A stretch of 24,446 nt of DNA from Firmicutes bacterium AM55-24TS. GTDB lineage: Bacteria; Bacillota; Clostridia; UBA1381. Numbering within the stretch: position 1 is the first letter of the stretch; each line of letters opens with the position of its first letter. A model generated the notes under the pieces. It ran no database searches. It was not told the DNA's origin and saw only the letters and a program-made list of their open reading frames with translations. Both the position numbers and the translations under genes were made by a program. Below are positions 1-8,336 of the stretch, one piece after another. The stretch is from the NCBI GenBank assembly GCA_003460745.1, contig QTVU01000041.1, positions 1 through 24,446 on the forward strand, given 5' to 3'.

Positions 1-133
1 ACTGAGGGGTGGCTTCACCTTTGTTTTTTCCTTTGCCATCACTCCGTCACTTCATGACACCTCTCCTCAAGGAGAGGCTTTTAATAGGCTTCCATTGAGG
101 GGAGCTGTCAATGCCGGTTGACTGAGGGGTGGC
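1..133 (+). repeat. Interspersed repeat, one full unit plus the tail of another
   Basis: A full unit runs from about 35 (gccatcactcc) to 133 (gaggggtggc), with a perfect hairpin cctctcc-tcaa-ggagagg near 60-77 and a ggggagctgtc core at 99-109. The same tail, actgaggggtggc, occurs at 1-13, so a second unit precedes it and is cut by the window edge. A related copy lies in inverted orientation at 1001-1093. The unit abuts the stop codon of the DeoR gene at 135. It codes for nothing convincing. I believe similar elements are scattered in gut Clostridia genomes, but that is memory and was not searched. The hairpins could act as 3' end or stability elements for the adjacent mRNA. Confidence 0.7.
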
Positions 134-134
134 T

Positions 135-905
135 TTACTTTTCCACTTCCACAAGTTTAACGTCCTGTTCGGCAAGTGCCACTTGCCATTCATCTGTCAG
201 TTGTGCGTCTGTAATAAAGCAATCTATACCGTCAAGGCCCGAAATTCTCGGAACACCTATTTTACCGATTTTATTTTTATCGCAAAGGAAAATTGCCGAT
301 TCACTACACGAAAGCATTGCTTTTTTTATTTCAGCCTCGCCCTCGCTCGAATCAACAAGCCCACGACCAAGCGTTACACCTCTGCATGAGAAAAAGCACT
401 TATTCGCATAATAATTTTCTTTTATTGTTTTTTCCGCAACACGTCCGATATACGACATATTTCTCGGCGTCAGTTCACCACCGACGCACACAACGTGAAT
501 ATGGTCACACATTGAAAGTTCATTCACGATTTTTTCAGCATTTGTAATAACAGTTATACCACGTTTACCTTTTATGTATCTCGCCAAGTGCCATGCCGAT
601 GTACTTGCGTCAAGAAATATAGTTTCACCGTCTTTTATAAGGTCAGCCGCATATTTTCCGATACGCTGTTTACCCTCATAATTCACCGTATCACGTTCCG
701 TTATTGCAAGTTCGATTTCGCTGTTATCAACAAGCGTTGCACCGCCGTATGTACGAACAAGCACGCCTTGTTTTTCAAGTTTTTCAAGGTCACCGCGAAT
801 TGTTTCGGTTGTAACCTCAAACTGTTTTGCAAGTTCCACCACAAGTACACTCTTGTTTTTATTTATTATCTGCTCTATTCTGTTTCTGCGTTCAACTGCA
901 AGCAT
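135..905 (-). CDS. DeoR/GlpR-family transcriptional regulator
   Basis: A 256-residue DeoR-type repressor of typical family length. Residues about 3-57 form the winged helix-turn-helix (RRNRIEQII start; VTTETIRGDLEKLEKQG recognition helix; the YGGA motif follows). Residues about 75-235 form the DeoRC sensor domain, related to sugar isomerases, which normally binds a phosphorylated sugar. The ATG at 905 has GGAG 7 nt upstream, and a promoter (TTGAAA-17-TAAAAT) lies just before it. It stands alone between two repeat copies, so the regulated genes are not evident from context. Some DeoR proteins control fucose and other sugar genes, and a link to the BMC operon 10 kb away is possible but unsupported. 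Family assignment is secure; ligand and target are unknown. Confidence 0.9.
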   Translation of the reverse strand: MLAVERRNRIEQIINKNKSVLVVELAKQFEVTTETIRGDLEKLEKQGVLVRTYGGATLVDNSEIELAITERDTVNYEGKQRIGKYAADLIKDGETIFLDASTSAWHLARYIKGKRGITVITNAEKIVNELSMCDHIHVVCVGGELTPRNMSYIGRVAEKTIKENYYANKCFFSCRGVTLGRGLVDSSEGEAEIKKAMLSCSESAIFLCDKNKIGKIGVPRISGLDGIDCFITDAQLTDEWQVALAEQDVKLVEVEK

Positions 906-935
906 ATCTAATCTCCATTCTTATTTGTTGTATGT

Positions 936-964
936 ATTTTATCATATTTTCCCTATCTTTTCAA
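936..964 (-). promoter_or_regulatory. SigA-type promoter of the DeoR gene
   Basis: On the minus strand, -35 TTGAAA (964-959) is separated by 17 bp from -10 TAAAAT (941-936). The start codon lies about 30 nt downstream of the -10. Read from sequence only. Confidence 0.55.
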
Positions 965-1000
965 TACGGTGCAAAAATAAAAAGAATACGCTTTTATCTT

Positions 1001-1093
1001 GCCACCCCTCAGTCGACTTTGTCGACAGCTCCCCTCGATGGGAGCCTTATATGCCTCTCCTTGAGGAGAGGTGCCCAAAGGGCGGAGTGGTGG
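1001..1093 (-). repeat. Inverted copy of the interspersed repeat
   Basis: This is the reverse complement of the unit at 35-133, with the same modules in the same order: gccacccctcag tail, agctcccctc core and the cctctcc-ttga-ggagagg hairpin, ending in cggagtggtggc. Similarity is high in the modules and loose between them. With the 1-133 copies it brackets the DeoR gene and its promoter. Confidence 0.7.
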
Positions 1094-1139
1094 CTTCGTG
1101 CGGAACAGCACCCTTGACGTCACTTTTCAGCACTACCGC

Positions 1140-1158
1140 GGGCGACCAATGGTCGCCC
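1140..1158. repeat. Short palindromic repeat, gggcgacc-aat-ggtcgccc
   Basis: A perfect 8-bp inverted repeat with a 3-nt loop, followed by cctacg, in the 906-1220 intergenic stretch. The rest of that stretch holds the DeoR promoter, the 1001-1093 repeat and the terminator of the radical SAM gene, and no gene was found. The GC-rich palindrome contrasts with its surroundings and looks like a dispersed repetitive element; only one copy is present here. Confidence 0.5.
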
Positions 1159-1190
1159 CTACGACAGTATTACACTGCCCCAAAATTCAA

Positions 1191-1216
1191 AAAAGAGAAG
1201 CCATTGACTTCTCTTT
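1191..1216 (-). terminator. Intrinsic terminator of the radical SAM gene
   Basis: On the minus strand, agagaag-tcaatgg-cttctct is followed by a run of T. It sits 5 nt past the stop codon at 1221. The hairpin is A/T rich and T-flanked on both strands, so it may work bidirectionally. Confidence 0.65.
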
Positions 1217-1220
1217 TTTA

Positions 1221-2162
1221 CTACTCACCATACTTAACCCCTTGATATGTATCGCGTTTAACCATAAGTTTATCAATTTCATTAAGCACTACAAATTTCT
1301 TCAAACTCCACAGCGGACCTACAAGTGAATCACGACCGCCGTCACCGGTAAGTCTTTGTATTACCGTTTCTTCCGAAAAAACTTCAAGCTGATTTACTAT
1401 CGTTTCAACGTAATCTTCAAGCGTCATAAGTTCAAACTCACCTCTTGCGTACATATCTGCAAGGCGAGTATTTTTCAAAACGTGCAGTAAATGCAATTTC
1501 ACGCAATGCGGATTAAGTTTCGCCACCGCCTTTGCACTTTCAAGCATCATATCTGTCGTTTCACCCGGCAAGCCGTCAATAAGATGTACGCACACATTTA
1601 TATTTCTATCCTGTAATTTTTTATAACCGTCCAAAAACTCCGCATATGTATGGCAGCGATTAATCTTTTCACCCGTTTCATCAAAAACAGTCTGCAAGCC
1701 GAGTTCGGTCACAAGATATGTTCTTTCATTCAATTCCGACAAATAATCAAGCACATCATCTTCAAGGCAATCTGCACGCGTCGCAATACTTATCCCAACC
1801 ACGTTATCCTGTTTCAGCACAGGCTCAAACCTTTCACGCAACACGCTTGCAGGTGCATATGTATTTGTATGTGCCTGAAAATACGGAATATACTTAGCCT
1901 CGTGCCACTTTTTATGCATACGCTCCTTGACTTCCTCAAACTGCGTAAGAATATTATGTGACGGATCACCGGCAAAATCACCGCTGCCGCTTGACGAACA
2001 ATATATACACCCTCCGACGCCCTTTTTACCGTCGATATTCGGGCACGTAAAACCGCCGTTTAACGCCACCTTAAACACCTTACCCCCGAATTTCTGCTGA
2101 AGATGATAGTTCCATGTATGATATCTTTTATTGTCGTTTGAATACTTAAATTTATTCTCCAT
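1221..2162 (-). CDS. TIGR01212-type radical SAM protein (YhcC-like)
   Basis: A 313-residue radical SAM protein of the TIGR01212/YhcC family. The cluster region near residues 40-56 has the family pattern CPN-DG--G-GGC-YC, in which the cysteines of the CxxxxxxxC..C arrangement bind a 4Fe-4S cluster and SAM. Downstream motifs LGLQT and LHLLHVL fit the same family. The substrate is not established with certainty; related proteins have been linked to RNA or cofactor modification. I place the start at ATG 2162, since GGAG lies 6 nt upstream; a longer TTG-started reading frame to 2180 would put its first codons inside that site. It has its own terminator at 1191-1216 and follows a hairpin at 2180-2219. 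Family is secure, function open. Confidence 0.88.
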   Translation of the reverse strand: MENKFKYSNDNKRYHTWNYHLQQKFGGKVFKVALNGGFTCPNIDGKKGVGGCIYCSSSGSGDFAGDPSHNILTQFEEVKERMHKKWHEAKYIPYFQAHTNTYAPASVLRERFEPVLKQDNVVGISIATRADCLEDDVLDYLSELNERTYLVTELGLQTVFDETGEKINRCHTYAEFLDGYKKLQDRNINVCVHLIDGLPGETTDMMLESAKAVAKLNPHCVKLHLLHVLKNTRLADMYARGEFELMTLEDYVETIVNQLEVFSEETVIQRLTGDGGRDSLVGPLWSLKKFVVLNEIDKLMVKRDTYQGVKYGE

Positions 2163-2179
2163 AATTTTCTCCATAAACA

Positions 2180-2219
2180 AAGGGACTGTAGAAAAAACAT
2201 AATTTTTCTACAGTTCCTT
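2180..2219 (-). terminator. Long hairpin between the DUF1540 gene and the radical SAM gene
   Basis: Arms of about 17 nt (aagggactgtagaaaaa at 2180-2196 and its near-perfect complement at 2203-2219) enclose a 6-nt loop. On the minus strand the stem is followed by TTTGTTT, a short T tract. It probably terminates the DUF1540 transcript, possibly leaky into the radical SAM gene whose ribosome site starts only 8 nt further on. Confidence 0.55.
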
Positions 2220-2240
2220 TTAGGGTTCTGAAATTTTTTA

Positions 2241-2417
2241 TTACTTCTTCAATTCAAATGAGTTACAGTCTGTACATTCAACCATTGTAGGATTAGCCTC
2301 GTGCGTACCCACTTGAATACTTGAAAGTGAACAATAATCTGCTGAATCACAGTGATTTGCACACTGCGTTACAGTACATTTAATACTTTCGTTCTTTTCA
2401 CCGTTACAACATGCCAT
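2241..2417 (-). CDS. DUF1540-domain protein, cysteine-rich, 58 residues
   Basis: A small gene starting at ATG 2417 with GGAGGT 8 nt upstream and ending in TAA at 2241. The product begins MACCNG and has the DUF1540 cysteine arrangement: KCTVTQCANHCD, DYCSL and then ECTDCNSF near the C-terminus, eight cysteines in all counting the initial CC. Members are short cysteine-rich proteins common in Clostridia and Bacilli; metal binding is often supposed but the role is unknown. It lies between clpE and the radical SAM gene on the same strand and is followed by a hairpin. Confidence 0.85.
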   Translation of the reverse strand: MACCNGEKNESIKCTVTQCANHCDSADYCSLSSIQVGTHEANPTMVECTDCNSFELKK

Positions 2418-2446
2418 GATATTTTACCTCCATAAAATAATATTTA

Positions 2447-2462
2447 ATACCGCCTCTGCGGC
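2447..2462 (-). terminator. Weak hairpin downstream of clpE
   Basis: On the minus strand, gccgc-agag-gcggt, a 4-5 bp GC stem, is followed by attaaatatt, which is A/T rich but not a clean T tract. It may attenuate readthrough from clpE into the DUF1540 gene. Low confidence. Confidence 0.25.
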
Positions 2463-2511
2463 ACATAAATATTATTTGCAGTTAGGTTTAAAATATCACA
2501 GGAAAATCATA

Positions 2512-4848
2512 CTAATTTTCTATCAAGTTTGAAACTGCCGTAAGTGTGATTTCGTTGTCTTTTCTGTCGGCAGTGATTACGCAGCCCGATGTAATCTGAC
2601 CTGTAAGCGACAAGATTGAAAGTTTATCCTCCAAAAGTTTTTGGATTGCTCTCTTAAGCGGTCTTGCACCGTATCGCTTATCGTAACCCTTTTCCAAGAT
2701 AAGTTCCTTCGCTTCATCGGTAACAACAAGTTTTGCGTCTTTTTCCGCAAGTTTTGCGTGAATATCCTTTAGTAATAGGTCAATAATCTGTCTTAGATTT
2801 TCCTTTGTAAGCGGTTTGAATGTTACAATTTCGTCAATTCTGTTAAGGAATTCAGGCTTAAAGAACTGTTTTAAACTCTTATCCACGTTATCGTCAAGTT
2901 TAACTTCATCATTCGAGTTAAACCCTGCCGCAGCCGACTTAAATTCAGAGCCTGCATTTGTTGTCATTATAATAATGGTATTTTCAAAATTAACTATTTT
3001 ACCGTGACTGTCCGCAACACGTCCGTCATCAAGAATTTGCAAGAACAAATTAAATACTTCAGGGTGTGCTTTTTCGATTTCGTCAAGCAATATTACGGAA
3101 TACGGCTTTCTTCTAACCTTTTCTGTAAGCTGACCGGCATCATCATATCCGACATATCCCGGTGGTGAGCCGATTAATTTTGAAACCGAATGTTTCTCCA
3201 TATATTCCGACATATCAATTCTGATAAGCGATTCTTCGTTATCAAACATAACTTCCGCAATCGTCTTAACAAGTTCTGTTTTTCCGACACCTGTCGGACC
3301 TGCAAATATAAACGATACAGGACGTTTTCTTGTAGTAATATCGGCTCTGCCACGTCTTATCGCACGTGAAACAGCCTCAACAGCCTCATTCTGACCGATA
3401 ACTCGCTCATGAATACGCGATTCAAGATTAAGAAGTTTTGTAGATTCATCCTCCGTCAAGCGATGTACGGGGATTTTCGTCCACCCCTCGATAACAGCCG
3501 CAATATCGTCAAACGTAATCTCTGCTTTTTTAGCCTCGTTTTCAGCCGTTTCAATGTCTTTTTCAACTTTAAGTTTTTCTGTTTTTAAGTTGGCTATTTT
3601 TTCAAAATCGCCATCATCGGTAGCCGTTTCAATATCTTCCTCTATGACATCAAGTCTGTCCTCCAACAATTTAACGTCATAAAGTGCCTTATTTTTAAGA
3701 TTTACTCTTGAACCTGCTTCGTCTATTACGTCAATAGCCTTGTCAGGCAAAAATCTGTCTGTTATATATCTTTCCGACAATCTTACCGCCTGTTCGATTA
3801 TATCATCAGAAATTTTTACAGAATGGTAATTTTCGTAATAATCCTTAATACCTTTCAAAATCTCAATACTTTCGTCAATAGAAGGCTCGTCGATAAGAAC
3901 AGGCTGGAAACGTCTTTCAAGCGCGGAATCCTTTTCTATATGCTTTCTGTACTCTGTAAGAGTTGTCGCACCGATTATCTGAATTTCACCTCTTGCAAGC
4001 GCCGGCTTTAGAATATTCGCCGCGCTCATTGCCCCTTCTGCATCACCTGCCGCAACGATATTATGAATTTCATCGATTACAAGTACAACATTACCTCTTT
4101 CGGCAGCCTCGTTTAAAAGGCTCTTCAGTCTTGCCTCAAACTGTCCTCTGAACTGTGTACCCGCCACAAGTGCCGTAAAGTCAAGCAAATAAAGCTGATA
4201 GTCAAAAAGTTTAGGCGGAACGTTCTTTTCATATATTCTGCAAGCCAATCCCTCTGCAACGGCAGTTTTACCTACACCCGGCTCTCCCAAAAGAACTGGA
4301 TTATTCTTTGAACGTCTGTTCAAAATCTGAATTACACGTTCAATCTCCGCATCTCTGTTTACAACTCTGTCAACCTCGCCTCTTGCGGCTTTTTCGGTAA
4401 GATTTGTGCCGTAAGTATCAAGCATGGTCTTTTTCTGTTTTTTCTTCGACTGCTTTTTGTCTTTCGACTTTTTATTCTCCTCGGTACTTTCGTCACTGTT
4501 TGAGTTAGAGCCAAGATTATTAAAGAAATCTTTAAACGCATCAAGAGGAGCGGTAGCCGCACCGCCTTCGTCATCCTCACCGCCCGAAATCTGTCCGAGC
4601 ATTTCCGACAAATCGCCGTCCATACCAGGCATACCTTCCATACTCTCCATAAATTCGGACATCTGATTATTTATATTTTCAAGTTCTTCGTCAGACACAC
4701 CGAAATTATCTATCATTTGATTAATCGGAGCAATCCCCAGCTCTTTTGCACATGACAGACAAAGTCCTTCGCTTGTAGTCTTTCCGTTTTCCATTTTTGT
4801 AATGAAGAAAACCGCAGGGTTTTTCTTACATTTTGCACATAATGTCAT
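2512..4848 (-). CDS. clpE: ClpE-like AAA+ unfoldase with N-terminal zinc finger
   Basis: A 778-residue HSP100 protein, predicted to unfold substrates for ClpP or act as a disaggregase in the cytosol. C4-C7 and C30-C33 form the ClpE-type zinc finger, replacing the usual Clp N-domain. A Gly/Met/acidic segment and a Lys/Ser-rich linker follow. Domain 1 has Walker A GEPGVGKT (about 188-195) and Walker B VIDE (about 257-260). A coiled M-domain/UVR-like segment lies at about 385-450. Domain 2 has Walker A GPTGVGKT (517-524), pore loop GYVG and LLDE (587-590). AGF near 641-643 matches the ClpP-docking loop position. The start ATG 4848 is preceded by AAAGGA; the frame extends upstream without a matching ribosome site. 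It is longer than Bacillus ClpE because of the acidic and Lys-rich linker. No clear CtsR box was seen. Confidence 0.9.
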   Translation of the reverse strand: MTLCAKCKKNPAVFFITKMENGKTTSEGLCLSCAKELGIAPINQMIDNFGVSDEELENINNQMSEFMESMEGMPGMDGDLSEMLGQISGGEDDEGGAATAPLDAFKDFFNNLGSNSNSDESTEENKKSKDKKQSKKKQKKTMLDTYGTNLTEKAARGEVDRVVNRDAEIERVIQILNRRSKNNPVLLGEPGVGKTAVAEGLACRIYEKNVPPKLFDYQLYLLDFTALVAGTQFRGQFEARLKSLLNEAAERGNVVLVIDEIHNIVAAGDAEGAMSAANILKPALARGEIQIIGATTLTEYRKHIEKDSALERRFQPVLIDEPSIDESIEILKGIKDYYENYHSVKISDDIIEQAVRLSERYITDRFLPDKAIDVIDEAGSRVNLKNKALYDVKLLEDRLDVIEEDIETATDDGDFEKIANLKTEKLKVEKDIETAENEAKKAEITFDDIAAVIEGWTKIPVHRLTEDESTKLLNLESRIHERVIGQNEAVEAVSRAIRRGRADITTRKRPVSFIFAGPTGVGKTELVKTIAEVMFDNEESLIRIDMSEYMEKHSVSKLIGSPPGYVGYDDAGQLTEKVRRKPYSVILLDEIEKAHPEVFNLFLQILDDGRVADSHGKIVNFENTIIIMTTNAGSEFKSAAAGFNSNDEVKLDDNVDKSLKQFFKPEFLNRIDEIVTFKPLTKENLRQIIDLLLKDIHAKLAEKDAKLVVTDEAKELILEKGYDKRYGARPLKRAIQKLLEDKLSILSLTGQITSGCVITADRKDNEITLTAVSNLIEN

Positions 4849-4913
4849 CACTTTTTTCCTTTCTATATATCTTAAAACGGTTTTACCGCCGAAAATACAC
4901 AATTTTTGAAGTT

Positions 4914-4942
4914 ATTATACCATATCAATCTAAAATTTTAAA
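4914..4942 (-). promoter_or_regulatory. Candidate promoter of clpE
   Basis: On the minus strand, -10 TATAAT (4919-4914) lies 17 bp from a weak -35 TTTAAA (4942-4937), about 65 nt upstream of the chosen start. It sits in the divergent region 4849-5060 between clpE and the small ORF on the plus strand; nothing else was recognised there. Confidence 0.4.
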
Positions 4943-5060
4943 CCCCTTTTTAAGTATGTTTACAAATATTTCACTTTTCGCAAAATAATTGGAATATATT
5001 GTAAATTCATTTCATATAATTTACATATAGAATAAATTTACAAAAAGGACGAATTTTATT

Positions 5061-5222
5061 ATGAATACACAACAGTTAAAAAACAGTAAATGTATAGCGG
5101 TTTCAAACTATAACCGCCGTCAAAAATCTTCACGTCTGAAAGGCGAGCTTATAGCATTCTTTTCAGTATTATCTATTATATGCACCTGCCTTTATATTAT
5201 AATTTCATCTCTGCCATACTAA
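5061..5222 (+). CDS. Small single-pass membrane protein, 53 residues, unknown
   Basis: ATG 5061 to TAA 5222. The N-terminal half is polar and basic (NRRQKSSRLKGE) and residues about 30-51 form one hydrophobic segment (LIAFFSVLSIICTCLYIIIS), which suggests an inner-membrane anchor with the basic end in the cytosol. AAGGA lies 12 nt upstream, somewhat far. I do not recognise a family. It is divergent from clpE and upstream of the glycosyltransferase, which has its own promoter, so they need not be co-transcribed. The clean frame with a typical membrane-protein composition argues for a real gene, but it is short. Confidence 0.5.
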   Translation: MNTQQLKNSKCIAVSNYNRRQKSSRLKGELIAFFSVLSIICTCLYIIISSLPY

Positions 5223-5291
5223 AAAATTACCCATATATAATTTATTTATTTAGAAATAATTATAGAATTTGCAAAAAATATCATAAATATA

Positions 5292-5320
5292 TTGCTTTTT
5301 TCAGCCAAAGATAGTAAAAT
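5292..5320 (+). promoter_or_regulatory. Promoter of the GT2 gene
   Basis: -35 TTGCTT (5292-5297), 17-bp spacer, -10 TAAAAT (5315-5320). This leaves a leader of about 25 nt to the ATG at 5352 and rules out an upstream TTG at 5292 as the start. Confidence 0.55.
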
Positions 5321-5351
5321 AGGCTATGAATATTTTATAGGGGGTAATTTA

Positions 5352-6626
5352 ATGTCAGACGGCAGTATGTTTTTGACTGTGTTTAGCATAATTTTACAGG
5401 TATTTTCTTTATCAATCGGTATTTACTATCTTATAGTCGGGATTACGGGATTTTTGCCGATAAAAGACAAGAATAAGAAAATTTCTGACAAAACACATAA
5501 ATTTGCACTTATAATATCTGCACATAATGAGGAAGTCGTTATCGGTAATATGGTTGAATCTTTGAAACAGCTTGATTATCCCGATGACGCATATGATATT
5601 TTTGTAATTGCCGATAATTGCGACGACAATACCGCAAAAGCGGCTGAAGATGCCGGTGCACTTGTATATGTAAGAAACGTTCCGGAGCTTAGAGGTAAGG
5701 GACACGCGCTTGAATGGATGTTCGACAAGCTTTATAAAATGGACGAACAATACGACTATATATCGGTATTTGACGCGGACAACCTTGTTGATAAAAATTA
5801 TCTAAAAGCTATGAATGAACGTGCAAATCAAGGCTTTAAGGTTGTTCAAGGTTTTCTTGACAGCAAAAACCCATACGATTCTTGGATTACGGCAGCTTAT
5901 TCATTCTGTTTTTGGAGTGTAAACCGTATATTTCAGCTTTCAAGATACAAACTCGGTCTTTGCTGTGAACTTTCGGGTACAGGCTTTATAATCGCACTTG
6001 ACACTTTAAAGAAACTCGGTTGGGGTGCAACCTGTCTTACGGAAGATATGGAATTTACAATGAAACTTTCTCTTAACGACACACGTGTGGCATTCGCTTA
6101 CGACGCTGTTGTTTACGATGAAAAACCTTTGACCCTAAAACAGTCGTGGCGTCAGAGAGTTCGTTGGATGCAAGGACATTGTGACGTTGCATCAAGATAT
6201 TTCTTTAAACTTATCAAAAAAGGCATTAAAGAGAGAAAACTTTCGTGTATTGACTGTGCTGTATATCTTGTTCAGCCGATAAGAATTATCGCAACAGGTA
6301 TCATTACATTCTTCGCATATGCACAAACATTTCACCCCGACGGTGACTTAGGATTCATTCAGCTTTCATACATATTCGGTAATTCGTGGCTGTGGAACGT
6401 AATCGTTATTTTGCAGTTCTGCTATACACCGTTCGTTATATGGTATGAACGCCGCGAATTTAAGCCAAAAATGGTATTTTACTACTTCACATATATTTTG
6501 TATAACTTCACTTGGGTGCCTATCGCAATTCAAGGTATGATCGGTAAAAACAAAACCGAATGGTCACATACAAAACATACTCGCACAATTTCTATGGAAG
6601 AGTTAAATCGTTTAAACAGTAAATAA
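5352..6626 (+). CDS. Membrane-bound family 2 glycosyltransferase
   Basis: A 424-residue GT2 enzyme. An N-terminal membrane segment (about 8-34) is followed by the GT-A domain: HNEE (58-61), DAD metal/nucleotide motif (141-143), TED catalytic-base region (230-232) and QRVRW (268-272), the QxxRW motif of processive-type synthases such as NodC, PgaC and BcsA. Two or three further membrane segments lie in the last 130 residues. The protein should transfer sugar from a nucleotide donor at the cytoplasmic face, perhaps for an exopolysaccharide or glycolipid; donor and acceptor cannot be told. The start ATG 5352 has AGGGGG 7 nt upstream. It is monocistronic, with a promoter at 5292 and a terminator at 6635, and no polysaccharide cluster surrounds it. 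Confidence 0.88.
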   Translation: MSDGSMFLTVFSIILQVFSLSIGIYYLIVGITGFLPIKDKNKKISDKTHKFALIISAHNEEVVIGNMVESLKQLDYPDDAYDIFVIADNCDDNTAKAAEDAGALVYVRNVPELRGKGHALEWMFDKLYKMDEQYDYISVFDADNLVDKNYLKAMNERANQGFKVVQGFLDSKNPYDSWITAAYSFCFWSVNRIFQLSRYKLGLCCELSGTGFIIALDTLKKLGWGATCLTEDMEFTMKLSLNDTRVAFAYDAVVYDEKPLTLKQSWRQRVRWMQGHCDVASRYFFKLIKKGIKERKLSCIDCAVYLVQPIRIIATGIITFFAYAQTFHPDGDLGFIQLSYIFGNSWLWNVIVILQFCYTPFVIWYERREFKPKMVFYYFTYILYNFTWVPIAIQGMIGKNKTEWSHTKHTRTISMEELNRLNSK

Positions 6627-6634
6627 CATATTTT

Positions 6635-6659
6635 AAAAACCGCTTTATGCGGTTTTTTT
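6635..6659 (+). terminator. Intrinsic terminator of the GT2 gene
   Basis: aaaaaccgc-tttat-gcggttttttt, 9 nt after the stop codon; GC-containing stem and a seven-T run. Confidence 0.8.
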
Positions 6660-6673
6660 ATTGCCCCAAACGC

Positions 6674-6702
6674 TTGACGTATTATTGCATTTATTGTATA
6701 AT
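6674..6702 (+). promoter_or_regulatory. Strong SigA-type promoter of the isomerase gene
   Basis: -35 TTGACG (6674-6679), 17-bp spacer, -10 TATAAT (6697-6702). The 95-nt leader contains two inverted repeats that could be operators: caaat-6 nt-atttg (6736-6751), and a perfect 7-bp taattaa-acat-ttaatta (6771-6788) directly before the ribosome site GGAGGA (6791-6796). In A/T-rich DNA such repeats can arise by chance. Confidence 0.7.
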
Positions 6703-6804
6703 AAATCTTATAGAGAGAAAAGCAGTGCGTGCAGTCAAATTGTATGATTTGCTATTGTTTTTCGGAAAAATAATTAAACATTTAATTAATGGAGGAAGAG
6801 AGTA

Positions 6805-8223
6805 ATGTTAGTTGAAACAAAGGCTAAAGTAGGCGTATTTTCTATTGCATTAGGAGCTTATCTACCTCAGTTCCCATCATTGGTACCTGAATTTGAGGCT
6901 CAATACGATGCATTCAAGAAAACACTTCCTGACACTGTTGAAATAATCGACGGCGGAATGGTAACAACAAAGGAGCAGTCACAAGCAGCAGGAGATTTAT
7001 TCCGTGCCGCAGACGTTGACTTGGTATTTCTTCAGTTACTTACATATGCAACATCATACAATATGCTACCGGCAGTAAAAGACCTTGATGTACCGGTTGT
7101 TCTTGTAAATATCCAAAAGCTAAAGGCTTTGGATTATGACCACACTGATATAGCGTCATGGCTTGGCGAAGGTTATGCCTGCGGTGCAGTCGGCGAAATG
7201 GTTGCAGACCTTGAAAGATACGGTAAAAGACACGCTGTAATCACAGGTGTTGTTGAAGGCGGTGACCCTGGTGTACAGGCTGAAATCGACGATTGGTGCC
7301 GTGCAGCTCAGGTTAGAAGAAGATTCAGAGATACAAATATCGCTCAAATCGGCAGACCTTATCCGGGTATGATGGACCTTTACATTGACGAATCAAACCT
7401 ATACAGAAGAATGCACCTATATACAAAGCAGTTCGACTGGGAAAAGATGTGGGCAATCGCTGACAACATCACAGACGAAGATGCAATTCGTGCAAAGGCT
7501 CAAGATATTCTTGATACATTCGACATCGAAGGCGGCGGAAGTATCGAAGAAGTTTGGGATATGGCTAAATACGTTGTTGCTTTCGAGCAATGGGTTAAGG
7601 ACGAACATCTTGGCTTAATCGCATCTCACTATGATGGTTACGCTCAAGGTAAAGCCGGCGTACTTGACAGTATGCTTATCCCTGCATTCTCAATGCTTAT
7701 TAAGCAAGGTACAGCTTGTGCTGTTGAGGGTGATATGAAGGTTGCTATGGCTATGAGTATCCTAAAGACTATCTCAGGTACAGGTCAGCTTGCTGAAATG
7801 TATTCAATCGACTTTAACGACGATATTGCAATCATCGGTCACAGCGGTTCGGGTGATGCTGATATTTCAGATAAAAAACCTACAATGAAGATTGTTAAGG
7901 TATTCCACGGTAAAACAGGCGGCGGTTACCTTACTCAATTCTATCCGTACACAGGTCCTGTTACTTATCTTGCAATTACACAAGACGGTGACGGTCACTT
8001 TAAGTTTATCGTTGCAGAGGGCGTAAATGAAGAAGGTAAGATTCTTTCATTCGGTGATACAAATATGAGAACACGTTTCACTTGCGGAGCAAGAGAATTT
8101 GTAAACCGTTGGAGCGAATGCGGTCCTACTCACCACTTTGCAGCCGCTACAGGCAGACATATCGATACAATCTTAAAGGTTGCTAAAATCTTTAATGTTC
8201 CTGTTGACATCGTAACAAGATAA
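6805..8223 (+). CDS. L-arabinose/L-fucose isomerase family protein
   Basis: A 472-residue aldose-ketose isomerase of the FucI/AraA superfamily. It aligns by eye more closely with AraA than with the longer (about 590 residue) FucI. The four metal ligands of AraA can be placed: E308 in VEGD, E331 in LAEMYSIDF, H346 in IIGHSG, and H443 or H444 in PTHHFAAATG. The family uses Mn2+ to interconvert aldoses such as L-arabinose, L-fucose or D-arabinose with their ketoses. Substrate is undecided; proximity to an AraC regulator and to a BMC operon with a fuculose-phosphate-type aldolase favours a sugar whose ketose phosphate that aldolase cleaves. ATG 6805 has GGAGGA 8 nt upstream. It is monocistronic, with a strong promoter and a terminator. 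No encapsulation helix is seen, consistent with cytosolic action. Confidence 0.85.
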   Translation: MLVETKAKVGVFSIALGAYLPQFPSLVPEFEAQYDAFKKTLPDTVEIIDGGMVTTKEQSQAAGDLFRAADVDLVFLQLLTYATSYNMLPAVKDLDVPVVLVNIQKLKALDYDHTDIASWLGEGYACGAVGEMVADLERYGKRHAVITGVVEGGDPGVQAEIDDWCRAAQVRRRFRDTNIAQIGRPYPGMMDLYIDESNLYRRMHLYTKQFDWEKMWAIADNITDEDAIRAKAQDILDTFDIEGGGSIEEVWDMAKYVVAFEQWVKDEHLGLIASHYDGYAQGKAGVLDSMLIPAFSMLIKQGTACAVEGDMKVAMAMSILKTISGTGQLAEMYSIDFNDDIAIIGHSGSGDADISDKKPTMKIVKVFHGKTGGGYLTQFYPYTGPVTYLAITQDGDGHFKFIVAEGVNEEGKILSFGDTNMRTRFTCGAREFVNRWSECGPTHHFAAATGRHIDTILKVAKIFNVPVDIVTR

Positions 8224-8235
8224 ATAAAACATATA

Positions 8236-8267
8236 AAAGCAAGCTATTCACGTGGCTTGCTTTTTTT
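8236..8267 (+). terminator. Intrinsic terminator of the isomerase gene
   Basis: gcaagcta...tggcttgc stem (8239-8260) followed by seven T (8261-8267), 15 nt beyond the stop codon. Confidence 0.8.
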
Positions 8268-8287
8268 GTACATTTAATATGAAATTA

Positions 8288-8316
8288 TTGCTTTAAAGTT
8301 TAATATGTGTTAGAAT
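8288..8316 (+). promoter_or_regulatory. Promoter of the AraC-family gene
   Basis: -35 TTGCTT (8288-8293), 17-bp spacer, -10 TAGAAT (8311-8316), with TGT just upstream giving an extended -10 (TGtTAGAAT). AGGAGGT follows at 8322-8328. Confidence 0.55.
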
Positions 8317-8336
8317 AAAAAAGGAGGTAGAGCCAT

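Noticed and set aside
1..1093. Composite transposon around the DeoR gene
   Set aside because: No transposase and no target-site duplication visible; the flanks are short hairpin repeats, not insertion sequences.
4849..5060. CtsR heat-shock operator upstream of clpE
   Set aside because: No GGTCAAA direct repeat was found on either strand.
6703..6804. Riboswitch in the isomerase leader
   Set aside because: Leader of 95 nt shows only short A/T inverted repeats, no conserved aptamer core and no terminator.
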